From Neoarius graeffei (Eukaryota > Chordata > Actinopteri > Siluriformes > Ariidae), in assembly GCF_027579695.1 (NCBI RefSeq), contig NC_083569.1:71311149-71375148 (forward strand): DNA of 64,000 nt, written 5' to 3'. Shown here one piece after another: positions 44,331-56,800 of this stretch. Each line of letters begins with the position of its first letter. The stretch's first letter is position 1. The notes beneath the pieces are model-generated. The model did not search any database and was not told where the DNA came from. It was given only the letters and a program-made list of their open reading frames with translations. A program made the position numbers and the translations under genes.

Positions 44331-45129
44331 GTGTGTGTGTCTCTCTCTCCCTCTATATACATCATACTAATTAAGTACTGTGAGAACTGTCAGCATTTTA
44401 AGCAACGAAACTGCTTATTGTGTTCTGACCATCTAAGGCCAAAATAGGGGTGTTAACAGGGTTTATTGTTTTTTTTTCTTCCTTATTCTTTTTGTGAAGA
44501 ATGAGGCATTTTATCTGTTCTAATGTTTAACAGCTGTAGACGCATAAACGGCTGGCGTGTACCGCAGTGTAATGTTGCCATATTATCCTCTAATAGCTCA
44601 TAGTGAGTGGAACAAACCCTGTCCAGTCCCTGACTCATTACAAATTGTTGTGTTTAGGAATTGTTTCGAATTATTAATAGACTGTCTTGTCTGCAGTACT
44701 GATTTGATCTTGAAACTTATTAAAATGTCTGTATATGGATTAGACATAGAGTTGCCTGCTAAGCACTAAATGATGGGGCCTAGTGAATAGTGAATGACGA
44801 CAAATATCTAGCATTAAAACTTGGCTTCAGCTACTTCTGTAAATTAGTCTGTTCTTATCTGAAGATATCTTGTGCTGCTACCGTATTTGCATAGAGTTAG
44901 TTTCTGTACATACTAAAAACCACCACCACCAACAACAAAAAAAACCCAGCTCGGTTTAGAACTGGACGTGTTCCGGGCTATAAATATAAGTTTGGGTCTG
45001 CAGTGCACTGTGGTGTGGTGTGTCAGTTTATACTAATGTAGGCCAGTTTTATATAAATATACACTAACCAAAAACACAACCAAGGTGAGAACAGTCTGCC
45101 TAGAATGGTAAGACACCAAACTTTCACTC
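44331..45129. other. intergenic and probable m1ap 3' UTR
   Basis: On the m1ap strand AATAAA occurs at 44467-44462, so most of this stretch may be its 3' UTR. No coding signal. Confidence 0.4.
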
Positions 45130-45285
45130 TCAGATCGTCATCAGACGACTGTTCTCCACATCACTGTCCACTAAGCAAACGGATGGGCCATGAGGTCGTG
45201 AGCAGCTCAGGGTCAGAGGGGGGCGGGACATCTTGGCTGGTGGTGCAGAGGACAGTGGAGCGACCATGGCCCTGACACGACCTTG
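45130..45285 (-). CDS. m1ap: m1ap terminal exon and stop
   Basis: 51 codons plus TGA, phase 0: [26 protein letters not shown] to ENSRLMTI. The RARATVAPL-like opening and the basic, Ser/Pro-rich end fit the M1AP C-terminus. Acceptor ATATAGTTGCAG. On the gene strand an AATAAA is found at 44467-44462, a candidate poly(A) signal. Confidence 0.78.
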   Translation of the reverse strand, partial: QGRVRAMVAPLSSAPPAKMSRPPLTLSCSRPHGPSVCLVDSDVENSRLMTI

Positions 45286-48200
45286 CTGCAACTATATACA
45301 AGAAGAAAAGACACGTTCGCCTCATAAATAAATTCCATTGTATTAATAATGGGCTAGTGGTGGCAGTTAATTTATACAAGCTCATGATAAAACTGCTGTC
45401 GGGACTGTATACCTGGCAAGACTCCGAACGACCACATAATTGTGTAAGCCAGGGTGAGTACGGTATGTACTAATGCATAATACTGTATTATATAACACAG
45501 TTGTATTAATTTACTCTCTAGTTAGGTTAAAGAATTACTACAGGTGCTTCTAACTTGATCTCTGTTTACCTCTACATAGTATGAGCAATCGCTCTGGACA
45601 AGAAAGATAACACATTTCCCGATACTAAAAAAAGAACAGAAACCTGCTTACTCAAAACTTGCTCTAAAGGAAGCTTATAAACCTTTACCTAAAATAGAAA
45701 GCTTTCGTGAATTCTTTAGACAAAATGTATCGCTAAATCAAGCTCTGAATCTTTTGTCTTTTCAGAGGGAAGAATTTGTCCTTATGCGTTACTAATGCAG
45801 GTTGTGTGTTGTGTTACTGGCACAAGGATACCAGAAAGCTTTAGGGAAATCATAACGGAGTACTGTACATTTTAATTTATTGTTCCGGGGTTGGAAATTT
45901 GCCTGCCGAGCCATTGCTTGTTGTGTTTATGGACTTCGACATAGAGTATAACTGAGTTTCAAGTCAACAGGGTTTCAGGTTGTTTTCATACGAATTGCTG
46001 AAGGTCTTGTTTCTTCTAATTGCACGTATGCTACAGATGTACAGTAGACAGAGATCAGTTTACGCACACTGTACAGTTTTCCAAATAATGGTGTGAATAT
46101 TTAAACCTGTAAGGAAAAGGATATGAGTCGGTCCATGTTGAGATTAAACTTCAGAGAGCACTTCTCAGTGTTTAATTCTTGAGTGCGTCTGACCTGCCGA
46201 GGTGTGGAGCCCTCTGCTGGTCGGTGTGTGTCTCTACGTTGGCCTCGTGCTTGGTTCTGAGAGCGAGAGCCGTAGGAGCGAGAGAGCAGGCCTCTCATCC
46301 TCAGGTATGGGTAGAGATTACAGCCCAGACAAAGAGGGTTAAACACAGGCTCTGTCTCCAGCTGCTCCAAACACCTCTGGGACAAAATGAATAAACACTG
46401 CATGTATTTTGCAAAATCCACATTAGATTTTGATAAATTAGGGCTCTATGTTTGGTAGTTATGATATTATCATGTGGACAGAATACAAAGAATATGAAAT
46501 TAAAAAAAAAAAAAAAGTCTTGACGGGGTGTTCGAGGAAGGTACGAGCAAACAAAAAAGAAACGATAGTGAAGGCTTTGTTGAAGACGTTGCTATCATAA
46601 ATCAGTGAATAATCACATCCTGACATGTAACAGCACTGTGTTTGACAGATTCAGAAAATGCTCTTCACTAAACCGTAAGATTTTTGTACACATCAAAGTC
46701 TGTCACAGAAGAGGAAATGACACATGCAGGAACAGGATGTTGGAACCCAAAAAGGATAGTACTTTATGAGTCATTGACCATCATAACTAGAGGGAAGAAC
46801 ACTAAACAATTATATTAAGCACTACACCCAGCAACGTACAGCACAGACATCAGGAAAGCTCACAGAACTAACCACTGAAGGTCACAGTGCTTCCCTGAAA
46901 AGACAAATTATGCAAAATGGTTGATTTACACTGAAATGTTCCCCAAAATAGACATGGCATGACACATTTTTATTCTGTCAGTGTGTTATAATTGAGATGT
47001 TTTATAGTGTAACACATTAACTACGGAGGTGTAGTGGTTAGCGCTGTCGCCTCACAGCAAGATGGTCCGGGTTCGAGCCCCGGGGCCGGCGAGGGCCTTT
47101 CTGTGCGGAGTTTGCATGTTCTCCCCGTGTCCGCGTGGGTTTCCTCCGGGTGCTCCGGTTTCCCCCACAGTCCAAAGACATGCAGGTTAGGTTAACTGGT
47201 GACTCTAAATTGAGCGTAGGTGTGAATGTGAGTGTGAATGGTTGTCTGTGTCTATGTGTCAGCCCTGTGATGACCTGGCGACTTGTCCAGGGTGTACCCC
47301 GCCTTTCGCCCGTAGTCAGCTGGGATGGGCTCCAGCTTGCCTGCGACCCTGTAGAACAGGATAAAGCGGCTACAGATAATGAGATGAGACATTAACTGCG
47401 ATTAGAATTAATAGGCTACTATGAACTTGTTTAGAGATTCAGTGTTGTATACTGGCAAATAATGTACAATATATTATTTCACAGGTCTACGGCGTTTATT
47501 GTAAGATAACCAAACTAGCTTGCTCGCCTCATCAGGTTCGACTTTCTAATGAGTGTTTTGTTTACTGTAGCTGTGAACTATGCAATTAAAAGAATAAGCT
47601 ACAAATTCCTGACCTTGTATGGAAGTTGAACGTGTGTGTGTCTGTGTGTTTATGTGAATAAGTGATGTCATTTTTTAACTTGAGTAATATTTCAGTTCAC
47701 CAATTTTAGTATATTTGATTTCTAGCCATTGTTAAGTAACCTTAAAGTGCATATCCTGGACCAAGTTCGTTTTTTTTTTTATCTGAAAGAATGTCCCTTT
47801 ACACACTCATCCAGGAGGGTAATTTTGCACAAGGCCATCTGTCTACAGCAGAAAAAAATAAAATAACAAAACGCGTCTGGAAAAATCCCAAGGGAGTCTG
47901 GAGCCAGATTCGTGACGTCACCTGCGGAAGCGCCAGCAGGCTGCGCGAGCTTTGCACGGTTTCAGTGCACAGCCTGTGTAGACCAAGCGCTCCCATTTCT
48001 CTCCCATTGTCCGGTCTTTTGGAAAACGATGAGTACTAATCCCATCAAGATTGGTGTTGCTACACCCTCCTACGATACATCTGTTAACCATTTTAATAAT
48101 TACGTGATAACGTTGAAGAAATTTGCAGAAAACCACCAGGTCGTTTTCTCATAAACAAACCAGCGCTGACGTAGGATTCAGAGGGAGGCGTCCCGCATGC

Positions 48201-49793
48201 GACGTCACGAAAATCAACGTTTGCCGGGAAATCCAAATGGCAAGTTTTTTCAGAGGCGGACCAATTCGCCTCAAATGGCTTGATTTCAACTGAATTTTTC
48301 TGGTATTGCGCAAGGTAAAAAAATTGCGCAAAATGTGACAGATATTTGACCAAAGTTTAATATAAAATAGGAGAATTACATTGATCTTGCTCCTGAATTT
48401 ACCAAAGACGTGCCCTTTTAGGCTCACTCACAACCCACTGTACGTGCTACTACAGGTGGTCTACGGTAAAAAATTTGCCAATACCGTGCTTGAGACTTGC
48501 GCGACACTTGCATGTGTTCAGCGCTGTAGAAGGTCGCAGACTGGCCGTGGAGACTTTTGGTCCTGCACATGCAAATTCTACAGGTCTTGCGAAAAATCAA
48601 GAATGCATACACTACGTACGGAACCCGTACTCCTTTTGTACGCCTGAACCAAGTCAGCAGCGCGGCTAGTAGGGGCTTTGCGATGACAATAAGACGCATG
48701 AGTGACGGTCATTGTATGAGTGACATGCCTCAGAAGTACTACACAAGTACTCCACACTTACTATTTGTGCGGCCCCCAAGACAGAAGTACATCTCACTTT
48801 CTGCCCCATGTGTGGCGTGCACGCAGCGCATGCAACCCGTACACGACACATGGGGCAAGACTCTGGGTATATATATTTGGGAGGAACCAAGGAACCGATC
48901 GTGTAACATGTAGCATTGTCGAAGGGAAGAAGATGGCTGTCGCCATACCGCCGCAACGACTAAGGGAGTTGGACCCTTATAGGCAGATGATAGAAGCTGA
49001 GGAGCAGCACGAAGCAATAGATGCAGAATGCTGCAGACACGCTGATTTTATACCCACTCCTGGCTTGTGTTGCACGCAAGTCATGAGTGATTGTCATGTG
49101 CTAATCACGTGCGTCACACATGCTTCACAAGTGTGGCCCGTACTCCTAGTGCAGGAAACTGGTAAAATGCAAGTCACACACACTCCACGCTCACTGAACA
49201 CATGCGTCAGATATACACTTTCCACGGGCTAATGGCACAATTTTTCCCACGCCTCGAGGAAGTCAGGCGTGCAGCCTGTACTTGACAAATACTTTGCCTG
49301 TACTCCTTCCCCAAACTTTCCCCTGGGTGCACCGCGACCCTGCGGCACGGCTGCAAGCTACCAAACCCTGCGACCCGTGCGTGTCCAAAACACTTACGGC
49401 GGGTTGTGAGTATGGCATTAGTTTAGTACAATGGACAAACTGCATTAATAAACATGAGTAAAAATGAGTCCTAATCTCATTTCAAACCAATTTGCATGTG
49501 GAATTAAGCTACCCAGTGGTGATTTGGTTTTTAAAAAAAATAAAACGTTGCAATCACTGTTCAGACAGCTAACTGTGGTTTACAATAGATCTCACTCATG
49601 GACCCAGGTTTGTCTTCAACTTGATTAAACTGGGCATGCCTTCTGACAACACTGTCCAGTGCGAGCCTGAAGATGTGTCACTGCTGCTATCAGAATGTTA
49701 ATACGCAGATATGAAAACACCTGAACGCATCCGAATCAAATTTATGTTTAATAAGAGTAGATATACCTTTTCTACTTAACATGTCTATGCTAC

Positions 49794-49852
<59 letters not shown>

Positions 49853-52800
49853 TATTTCCCAGCTGGGAGGTCTGTATGGTGAAATACCGTGACCGAGGTC
49901 TTGAAAGTACTGAGAGAGGCCCTCTGGGCCGAGGTCAGTATTCAAGGCCGAGGTCACGGTATTTCACCATACGGACCGACCTTAAGCTGGTAAATAATAT
50001 ATTTATTTTTTTCTTTACCAAATTCTAACAGAAAATGAGAGCGCCCGAAAGGGAAAACCGAGCCGAGCCGCCATTTTGAATCCTCATTCACGGCTGTAAT
50101 GCAAATTGCTTCCTCCTCGGTATACAAGTGCACTTCCATGGCAGGAAAGAAACTACATTTTGCCGCCTATGTCGTCCCCTATTTATACAAATAGGAGTCA
50201 TTTAGGATTCAGCCATGTTTCTGCTCGACCAAAGTTATACAGTATTATGACCTTCACATTGCATAAATAAAGCCATTTGGTGAAACTTTGAAGAAGAGAT
50301 TGTACTGGTTTAAAGTTTTTACCTAATGTAGTATTATGTATTCGGATAACATGGTCCAAAATGGGCCTCATTAACTAATGAGATCAAACTGTTAGCAAGT
50401 TAGAGGTTTTTAGCTTTCTCCTGAAATGTTTTTTATTTCTTCTTCCTCAGGGTAGTAAGACTCGCTTTCGCTGTGAACACTGTCGTTATCGCTGTCCATG
50501 CTGTAAAATTAATGCTATTCTCCTGAGAAATGCTGGCAAAAATTTATAAGATTTTTGATAATCTTATAAATAAATCTTATAAAAAAGATAAATGTTGACA
50601 AAAAAATGCTACTATGTTTGTTGTTGTGAACGAGCGAGTCGCCAGAGGTCCGTAACCGGGGTCCGTACCGTAGGACACGGATCCGCTCGCCAGCTAATCA
50701 GAGCGCAGGATTTGGACCACGAAAAAATAAATAGAGGATATTACACGGTTACACGAAGATATGAAGTTTATCTTCAGGTGGTGAATGTATATATCATGAG
50801 TGAGTGAAACGAAGAAGTGATATATTTTTCAAAACGAGAAGATAAACTTCATATTTTCACACCACTGTGTAATGTTCTTTATATTATACAGACATCCACA
50901 AAAGACATGCAATTTAATCAAAAGAATTTTAATTCTGAATTGGTTTGCCATTTTGACAGTGCACGTCAAGTCAGCGGGAAAACACTGGGCGTGACATCAT
51001 CAGAGTGAAATATCGGAAATTATTATACATACGGGCCACTTTTTTCGATGGAATGAAAACATGTATTCTATTCCCTTCTAGTGGGTTTATTGATGGCATG
51101 CAATATTGTTATCATATCGCTTATCCTCCATGTATTACGCCACTCTCCCCAATGGAGAATGAACGTGCAATATTTTTATAATATTGCACGTTGTCACCGC
51201 GAGTTGGCCTAGTGGTTAGCGTGTCCGCCTCTTGACCGGGAGATCGCAAGTTCTACTCGCAGTTGGGTCATACCCAAGACCATTATAAAAATGGTACCTA
51301 CTGCCATCTGGCAAGGCATGCTGCAATACAGATGCGAGTAGGGAAGTCAAACTCTTGTGGTTACCAGAGGACTAGCCCTCTACTGTAACCCTAGCTGTAT
51401 AGAAACAGAGATCAGCGCCGCACCCATGCACCTCAAAAGACCTGGTTAGTACTGGGACAGGAGACTGCCTGGGAAGACCAGATCTTGGCATGGAAGGGAC
51501 TTTAACTTGACTTGACTGCACGTTGTCAAGACAACACGATGTCACACACTGGAGCTCGTGCGAAGACCCAATGACAAAACTTTTCTGCTGCGCATGCGCA
51601 CAATCATTTCTTTGTCGGCTGGGAACGAGAGGAGACGAGGCTAATCCAGTGCTACTGCAAGGATTAGCTATGCTATAATTAAGCACTAAGTAAATAAACT
51701 AAAAACTGAAACCAAAGACGCGCTGAACACCCGACAGGCTACCAAAACTTCATTATATATTCTTCATGCATATTTACAAGAGAAAAACAAACCAACAGAC
51801 ATCGAAAAACTGGAAAAGAGACACATCGGAGATGTAAAACTTACTGTGACAATTTGTAAACAAACCTGGCCGCCAGGTTTGCTTCGTTAAAATCAGAAGA
51901 TTTTGAGAGAATTTTGACTGCCAGGTCACTCCGTTGTGTGTTGTTGTCGAGGTTGATTTTAAAAGTAACTAAGTAAGTTACATCAGGGAATTAATACTTA
52001 AGTCTGAGTGAAAATGCTGTGGTGACTGTGCGTGGAAGAAGAGCCTTGGGACAGAAACCTTAGTTTCTCGGTCGTTAGCCTGTGCCACGGGTGAACACTA
52101 CAGCGGCTGTAGGTGACTTCACTGCTGCACTAATGAACCCTACACCAGCTGGAAGGTGACTTCACTGCCGCGCTAACTTGCAGGTAAGCTAGCGTTGGCC
52201 TGCGAGAATGCTGATATGAAGAGAGTGTGTACAGTGGTGCTTGAAAGTTTGTGAACCCTTTAGAATTTTCTATATTTCTGCATAAATATGACCTAAAACA
52301 TCATCAGATTTTCACACAAGTCCTAAAAGTAGATAAAGAGAACCCAGTTACACAAATGAGACAAAAATATTATACTTGGTCATTTATTTATTGAGGAAAA
52401 TGATCCAATATTACATATCTGTGAGTGGCAAAAGTATGTGAACCTTTGCTTTCAGTATCTGGTGTGACCCCCTTGTGCAGCAATAACTGCAACTAAACGT
52501 TTCCGGTAACTGTTGATCAGTCCTGCACACTGGCTTGGAGGAATTTTAGCCCATTCCTCCATACAGAACAGCTTCAACTCTGGGATGTTGGTGGGTTTCC
52601 TCACATGAACTGCTCGCTTCAGGTCCTTCCACAACATTTCCAATTGATTAAGGTCAGGACTTTGACTTGGCCATTCCAAAACATTAACTTTATTCTTCTT
52701 TAACCATTCTTTGGTAGAACGACTTGTGTGCTTAGGGTCGTTGTCTTGCTGCATGACCCACCTTCTCTTGAGATTCAGTTCATGGACAGATGTCCTGACA

Positions 52801-53845
52801 TTTTCCTTTAGAATTCGCTGGTATAATTCAGAATTCATTGTTCCATCAATGATGGCAAGCCGTCCTGGCCCAGATGCAGCAAAACAGGCCCAAACCATGA
52901 TACTACCACCACCATGTTTCACAGATGGGATAAGGTTCTTATGCTGGAATGCAGTGTTTTCCTTTCTCCAAACATAACGCTTCTCATTTAAACCAAAAAG
53001 TTCTATTTTGGTCTCATCCATCCACAAAACATTTTTCCAATAGCGTTCTGGCTTGTCCACATGATCTTTAGCAAACTGCAGACGAGCAGCAATGTTCTTT
53101 TTGGAGAGCAGTGGCTTTCTCCTTGCAACCCTGCCATGCACACCATTGTTGTTCAGTGTTCTCCTGATGGTGGACTCATGAACATTAACATTAGCCAATG
53201 TGAGAGAGGCCTTCAGTTGCTTAGAAGTTACCCTGGGGTCCTTTGTGACCTTGCTGACTATTACACGCCTTGCTCTTGGAGTGATCTTTGTTGGTCGACC
53301 ACTCCTGGGGAGGGTAACAGTGGTCTTGAATTTCCTCCATTTGTACACAATCTGACTGACTGTGGATTGGTGGAGTCCAAACTCTTTAGAGATGGTTTTG
53401 TAACCTCTTCCAGCCTGATGAGCATCAACAACACTTTTTCTGAGGTCCTCAGAAATCTCCTTTGTTCGTGCCATGACACACTTCCACAAACATGTGTTGT
53501 GAAGATCAGAGTTTGATAGATCCCTGTTCTTTAAATAAAACAGGGTGCCCACTCACACCTGATTGTCATCCCATTGATTGAAAACACCTGACTCTAATTT
53601 CACCTTCAAATTAACTGCTAATCCTAGAGGTTCACATACTTTTGCCACTCACAGATATGTAATATTGGATCATTTTCCTCAATAAATAAATGGCCAAGTA
53701 TAATATTTTTGTTTCATTTGTTTAACTGGGTTCTCTTTATCTACTTTTAGGACTTGTGTGAAAATCTGATGATGTTTTAGGTCATATTTATGCAGAAATA
53801 TAGAAAATTCTAAAGGGTTCACAAACTTTCAAGCACCACTGTATG

Positions 53846-53882
<37 letters not shown>

Positions 53883-56800
53883 TTGGCTGACTTTTTTTGT
53901 TGTCTATCAAATATATCCAATTCAGCTAGCATGACATTGAACTCATCTTTGACTCGTTCAATATCATGCTAGCTGAATGAAATATATCTGATATACCACT
54001 TAAAGCCAGTAAATATTATTTAATTATTATACATACAGGACACTTTTCCGATGGAATAAAAACATGTATTCTGTTCCCTTATAGCGGGTTTCATTCATTT
54101 GGTTCGATAGCATGCAATATTGTTATCATATCGCTTATCCTATGTGTTTTACGTCACTCTACCCAAGGGAGAATGAGCGTTGAATATGGTTTACAATATT
54201 GCATGGTGGTCAAGAGAACATGACATCACATGTCAGAGACGTAAAACTTCTGTGCTAGCGAGCGACTGTGACAATTTGTAAACAAACATGGCCACCAGGT
54301 TTGCTTCATTAAATACGGAAGATTTTGAGAGAATTTTGAAAGAGAAAGACACGCTGAACACCAGAAAGGAATGTGTATCTGTAATAATAATAATAATAAT
54401 ATTGGCTGGCTTTTTTTCGTGGTATATCAGATATATTCCATTCAGCTAGCATATTCAATGCTCGAAAAACCTCATGTCCGATCATCCGAGACGACTAAAG
54501 TCTGTGCAAAGACGAGTAAAACTTTAATGGTAATCGTCCGATCGGACGACAAAAGTTCGTGCTGGCAACCTAAGCAACACAGGCACACAGGCGCTAAGAG
54601 AGCAGGGAACCAGTCTAAAGTAGCTCATCTCGTTTCACAGGAAATGCGTTAAAAAGTTTTTTTCATCAATATGACAATATATAAAAGTACAAAAAATATT
54701 TTGAGGAACTCATTCAAATTTCTTTGTTTTTGGTTATAATTCGTCGAAGTATGCGTGTGTTCGAGTGTACTGGAAAAGCTCAGTTCAGAGGGGTCCATGT
54801 AATGACGTAATTATACAAACTGGCTAAGGGCAACGAGGGTCAAGGACATCGTGTGCCAGCAGCGCGGTTGAAGCGGCAGGTGTCAAACTTGGAACTTTTA
54901 TATCATGATTGGAGTTAATAATAAACGATATCACTGAATAATGTTCCGTACCACTAACTAGTATATTACAATTTTTTTTTATTGTTTTTGATGGTTTCAT
55001 ATATTTCGTAATGATGATATTTTTATTTTCTAAATATTTATCAACATACTGCCATTGTGGCACGGGAGCCTGTGATTGGTGGACAGCCGACAAAGGGTGT
55101 CTCCCATTGGTTGTAAATCGTGACATAAAAATCGTAAACACATACGGGACCCGCTGATTGGCTGTTCACATACTGAAGCCAAGCGGAGATGTCTGGCGTC
55201 TGTTGCTGTTGTCCGAAGAAAACTACAGCTAAAAAAAAAGCTCTACTACCGGATTACTTGGACAACCTTAGTCAGAAAGAAGCGAAGGATAGATATACAC
55301 AGAAATGAGAGTTTATTAGCGGTTATGATCCGTACAAAATTCCTCGAAACGACTGGAGTGATGGTGCAGATTTGTGGCCTAGCATTAGTGTTAGCTACAC
55401 GTTAGAATATACATTCTTTTTCCTGAAAAGTCCAGACACGGAAGAACAGTTTTAAAAAACTACAGAAGCAAGAAAACCTTCTTTGTGTAAAGACTTTTCC
55501 CCGACATCAGCTTTTGGGAACAGAATGTTGTGAAAGCCAAAGCGTTTACTCTCAAAGGGCTTTGACTTGAACTGTGGGCTAGATGGTATCCCCACCCCTC
55601 CGTGTCTCATCAACCCCAAGGACATGTAGTTACACAGCTATCTGCACTATCATTTATACAGTGATGCTTATTATTGTTAAAACAATATCTGAAGTGTTAT
55701 TATTTGTAAAATAAAATATATTGCTCTAAACTTTCAAACAATATTGTAAGATTTTATTTTAATTTTATCTAATAGTGGATGGTATAATAATTATGAACAC
55801 TAACAGAATCAGCACATTTCAGTTGTAGCTATAGTCAAACAGTAATTATAATCATTCTTGTAACAATAATTTCAATAAACGGTTAATGTTCAGTTCCCTT
55901 TTCATTAATTCTTGATTCAAAGGCACAGCTGAGTCACACAGGTTGATCAGTGTGTAACGGACAATAACAATTTTATCCAAAATAGTTTTTTTCTGCCTGA
56001 GTTGATTTATTTCCATTTCACAAGTGTGCAGCTGTTGTAAAGTTCAGTGTGTGTGTGTGTGTGTGTGTGTAGAACTCTCTTGAACTGTAGGTTCATTACT
56101 ACACTCTGGTTCCACGGTGCCATTTTGCACAGGACTGTGTTCCTCTGATAACAGAAACAAAGCTCCAGCATGATTATTATACTCATTCAAAACTCTCCAC
56201 AGCTTAATATACCATAAATTATTCATTCCTCTGCTACTAGAACTTCTTTCTGAATGTGTCTGCATATATTGGTGTTATGGTTTTGTGGATTTATAATAAT
56301 TATGCTTCTTCACCTATTTAAAAAAAACAAAAAAACTGCATTCTGTCCTCTCCAAAATAAAATAAAGCTCTGGGCAAGTGGAATTGTTTTTCAGACAAGT
56401 ATGTTTTGGGTGCTGCTTGCCTATTGGGCAAGTAAGGCTGGGAGATTTTTTTCAAGGACTGATACCGAACTCGTTTTCGACTCCTTCAATATCATGCTAG
56501 CTGAATGGAATATATCTGATATACCACGAAAAAAAGCCAATATTAATGAAATAAATACACTACCGTTCAAAAGTTTGGGGTCACTTTGAAATGTCCTTAT
56601 TTTTGAAAGAAAAGCACTGTTCTTTTCAATGAAGATCGCTTTAAACTAATCAGAAATCCACTCTATACATTGCTAATGTGCTAAATGACTATTCTAGCTG
56701 CAAATGTGTGGTTTTTGGTGCAATATCTCCATAGGTGTATAGAGGCCCATTTCCAGCAACTCTCACTCCAGTGTTCTAATGGTACAATGTGTTTGCTCAT

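Larger units (their letters stand above)
50738..51885 (+). mobile_element. hairpin-ended element, second copy, with SINE insert
   Basis: Begins with the AAGATATGAAGTTTATCTTC palindrome (50738-50874), continues with the body found at 35024-35547 in inverse orientation, and carries a coding remnant at 51714-51885. Confidence 0.6.

Noticed and set aside
48557-49232. Overlapping frames as a host gene in the m1ap intron
   Set aside because: They fall inside an element with inverted ends and TTA duplication; most of the translation is low quality.
51197-51290. Possible tRNA gene (A and B boxes)
   Set aside because: It is the head of a SINE with target duplications and a non-tRNA body; the B box is imperfect.
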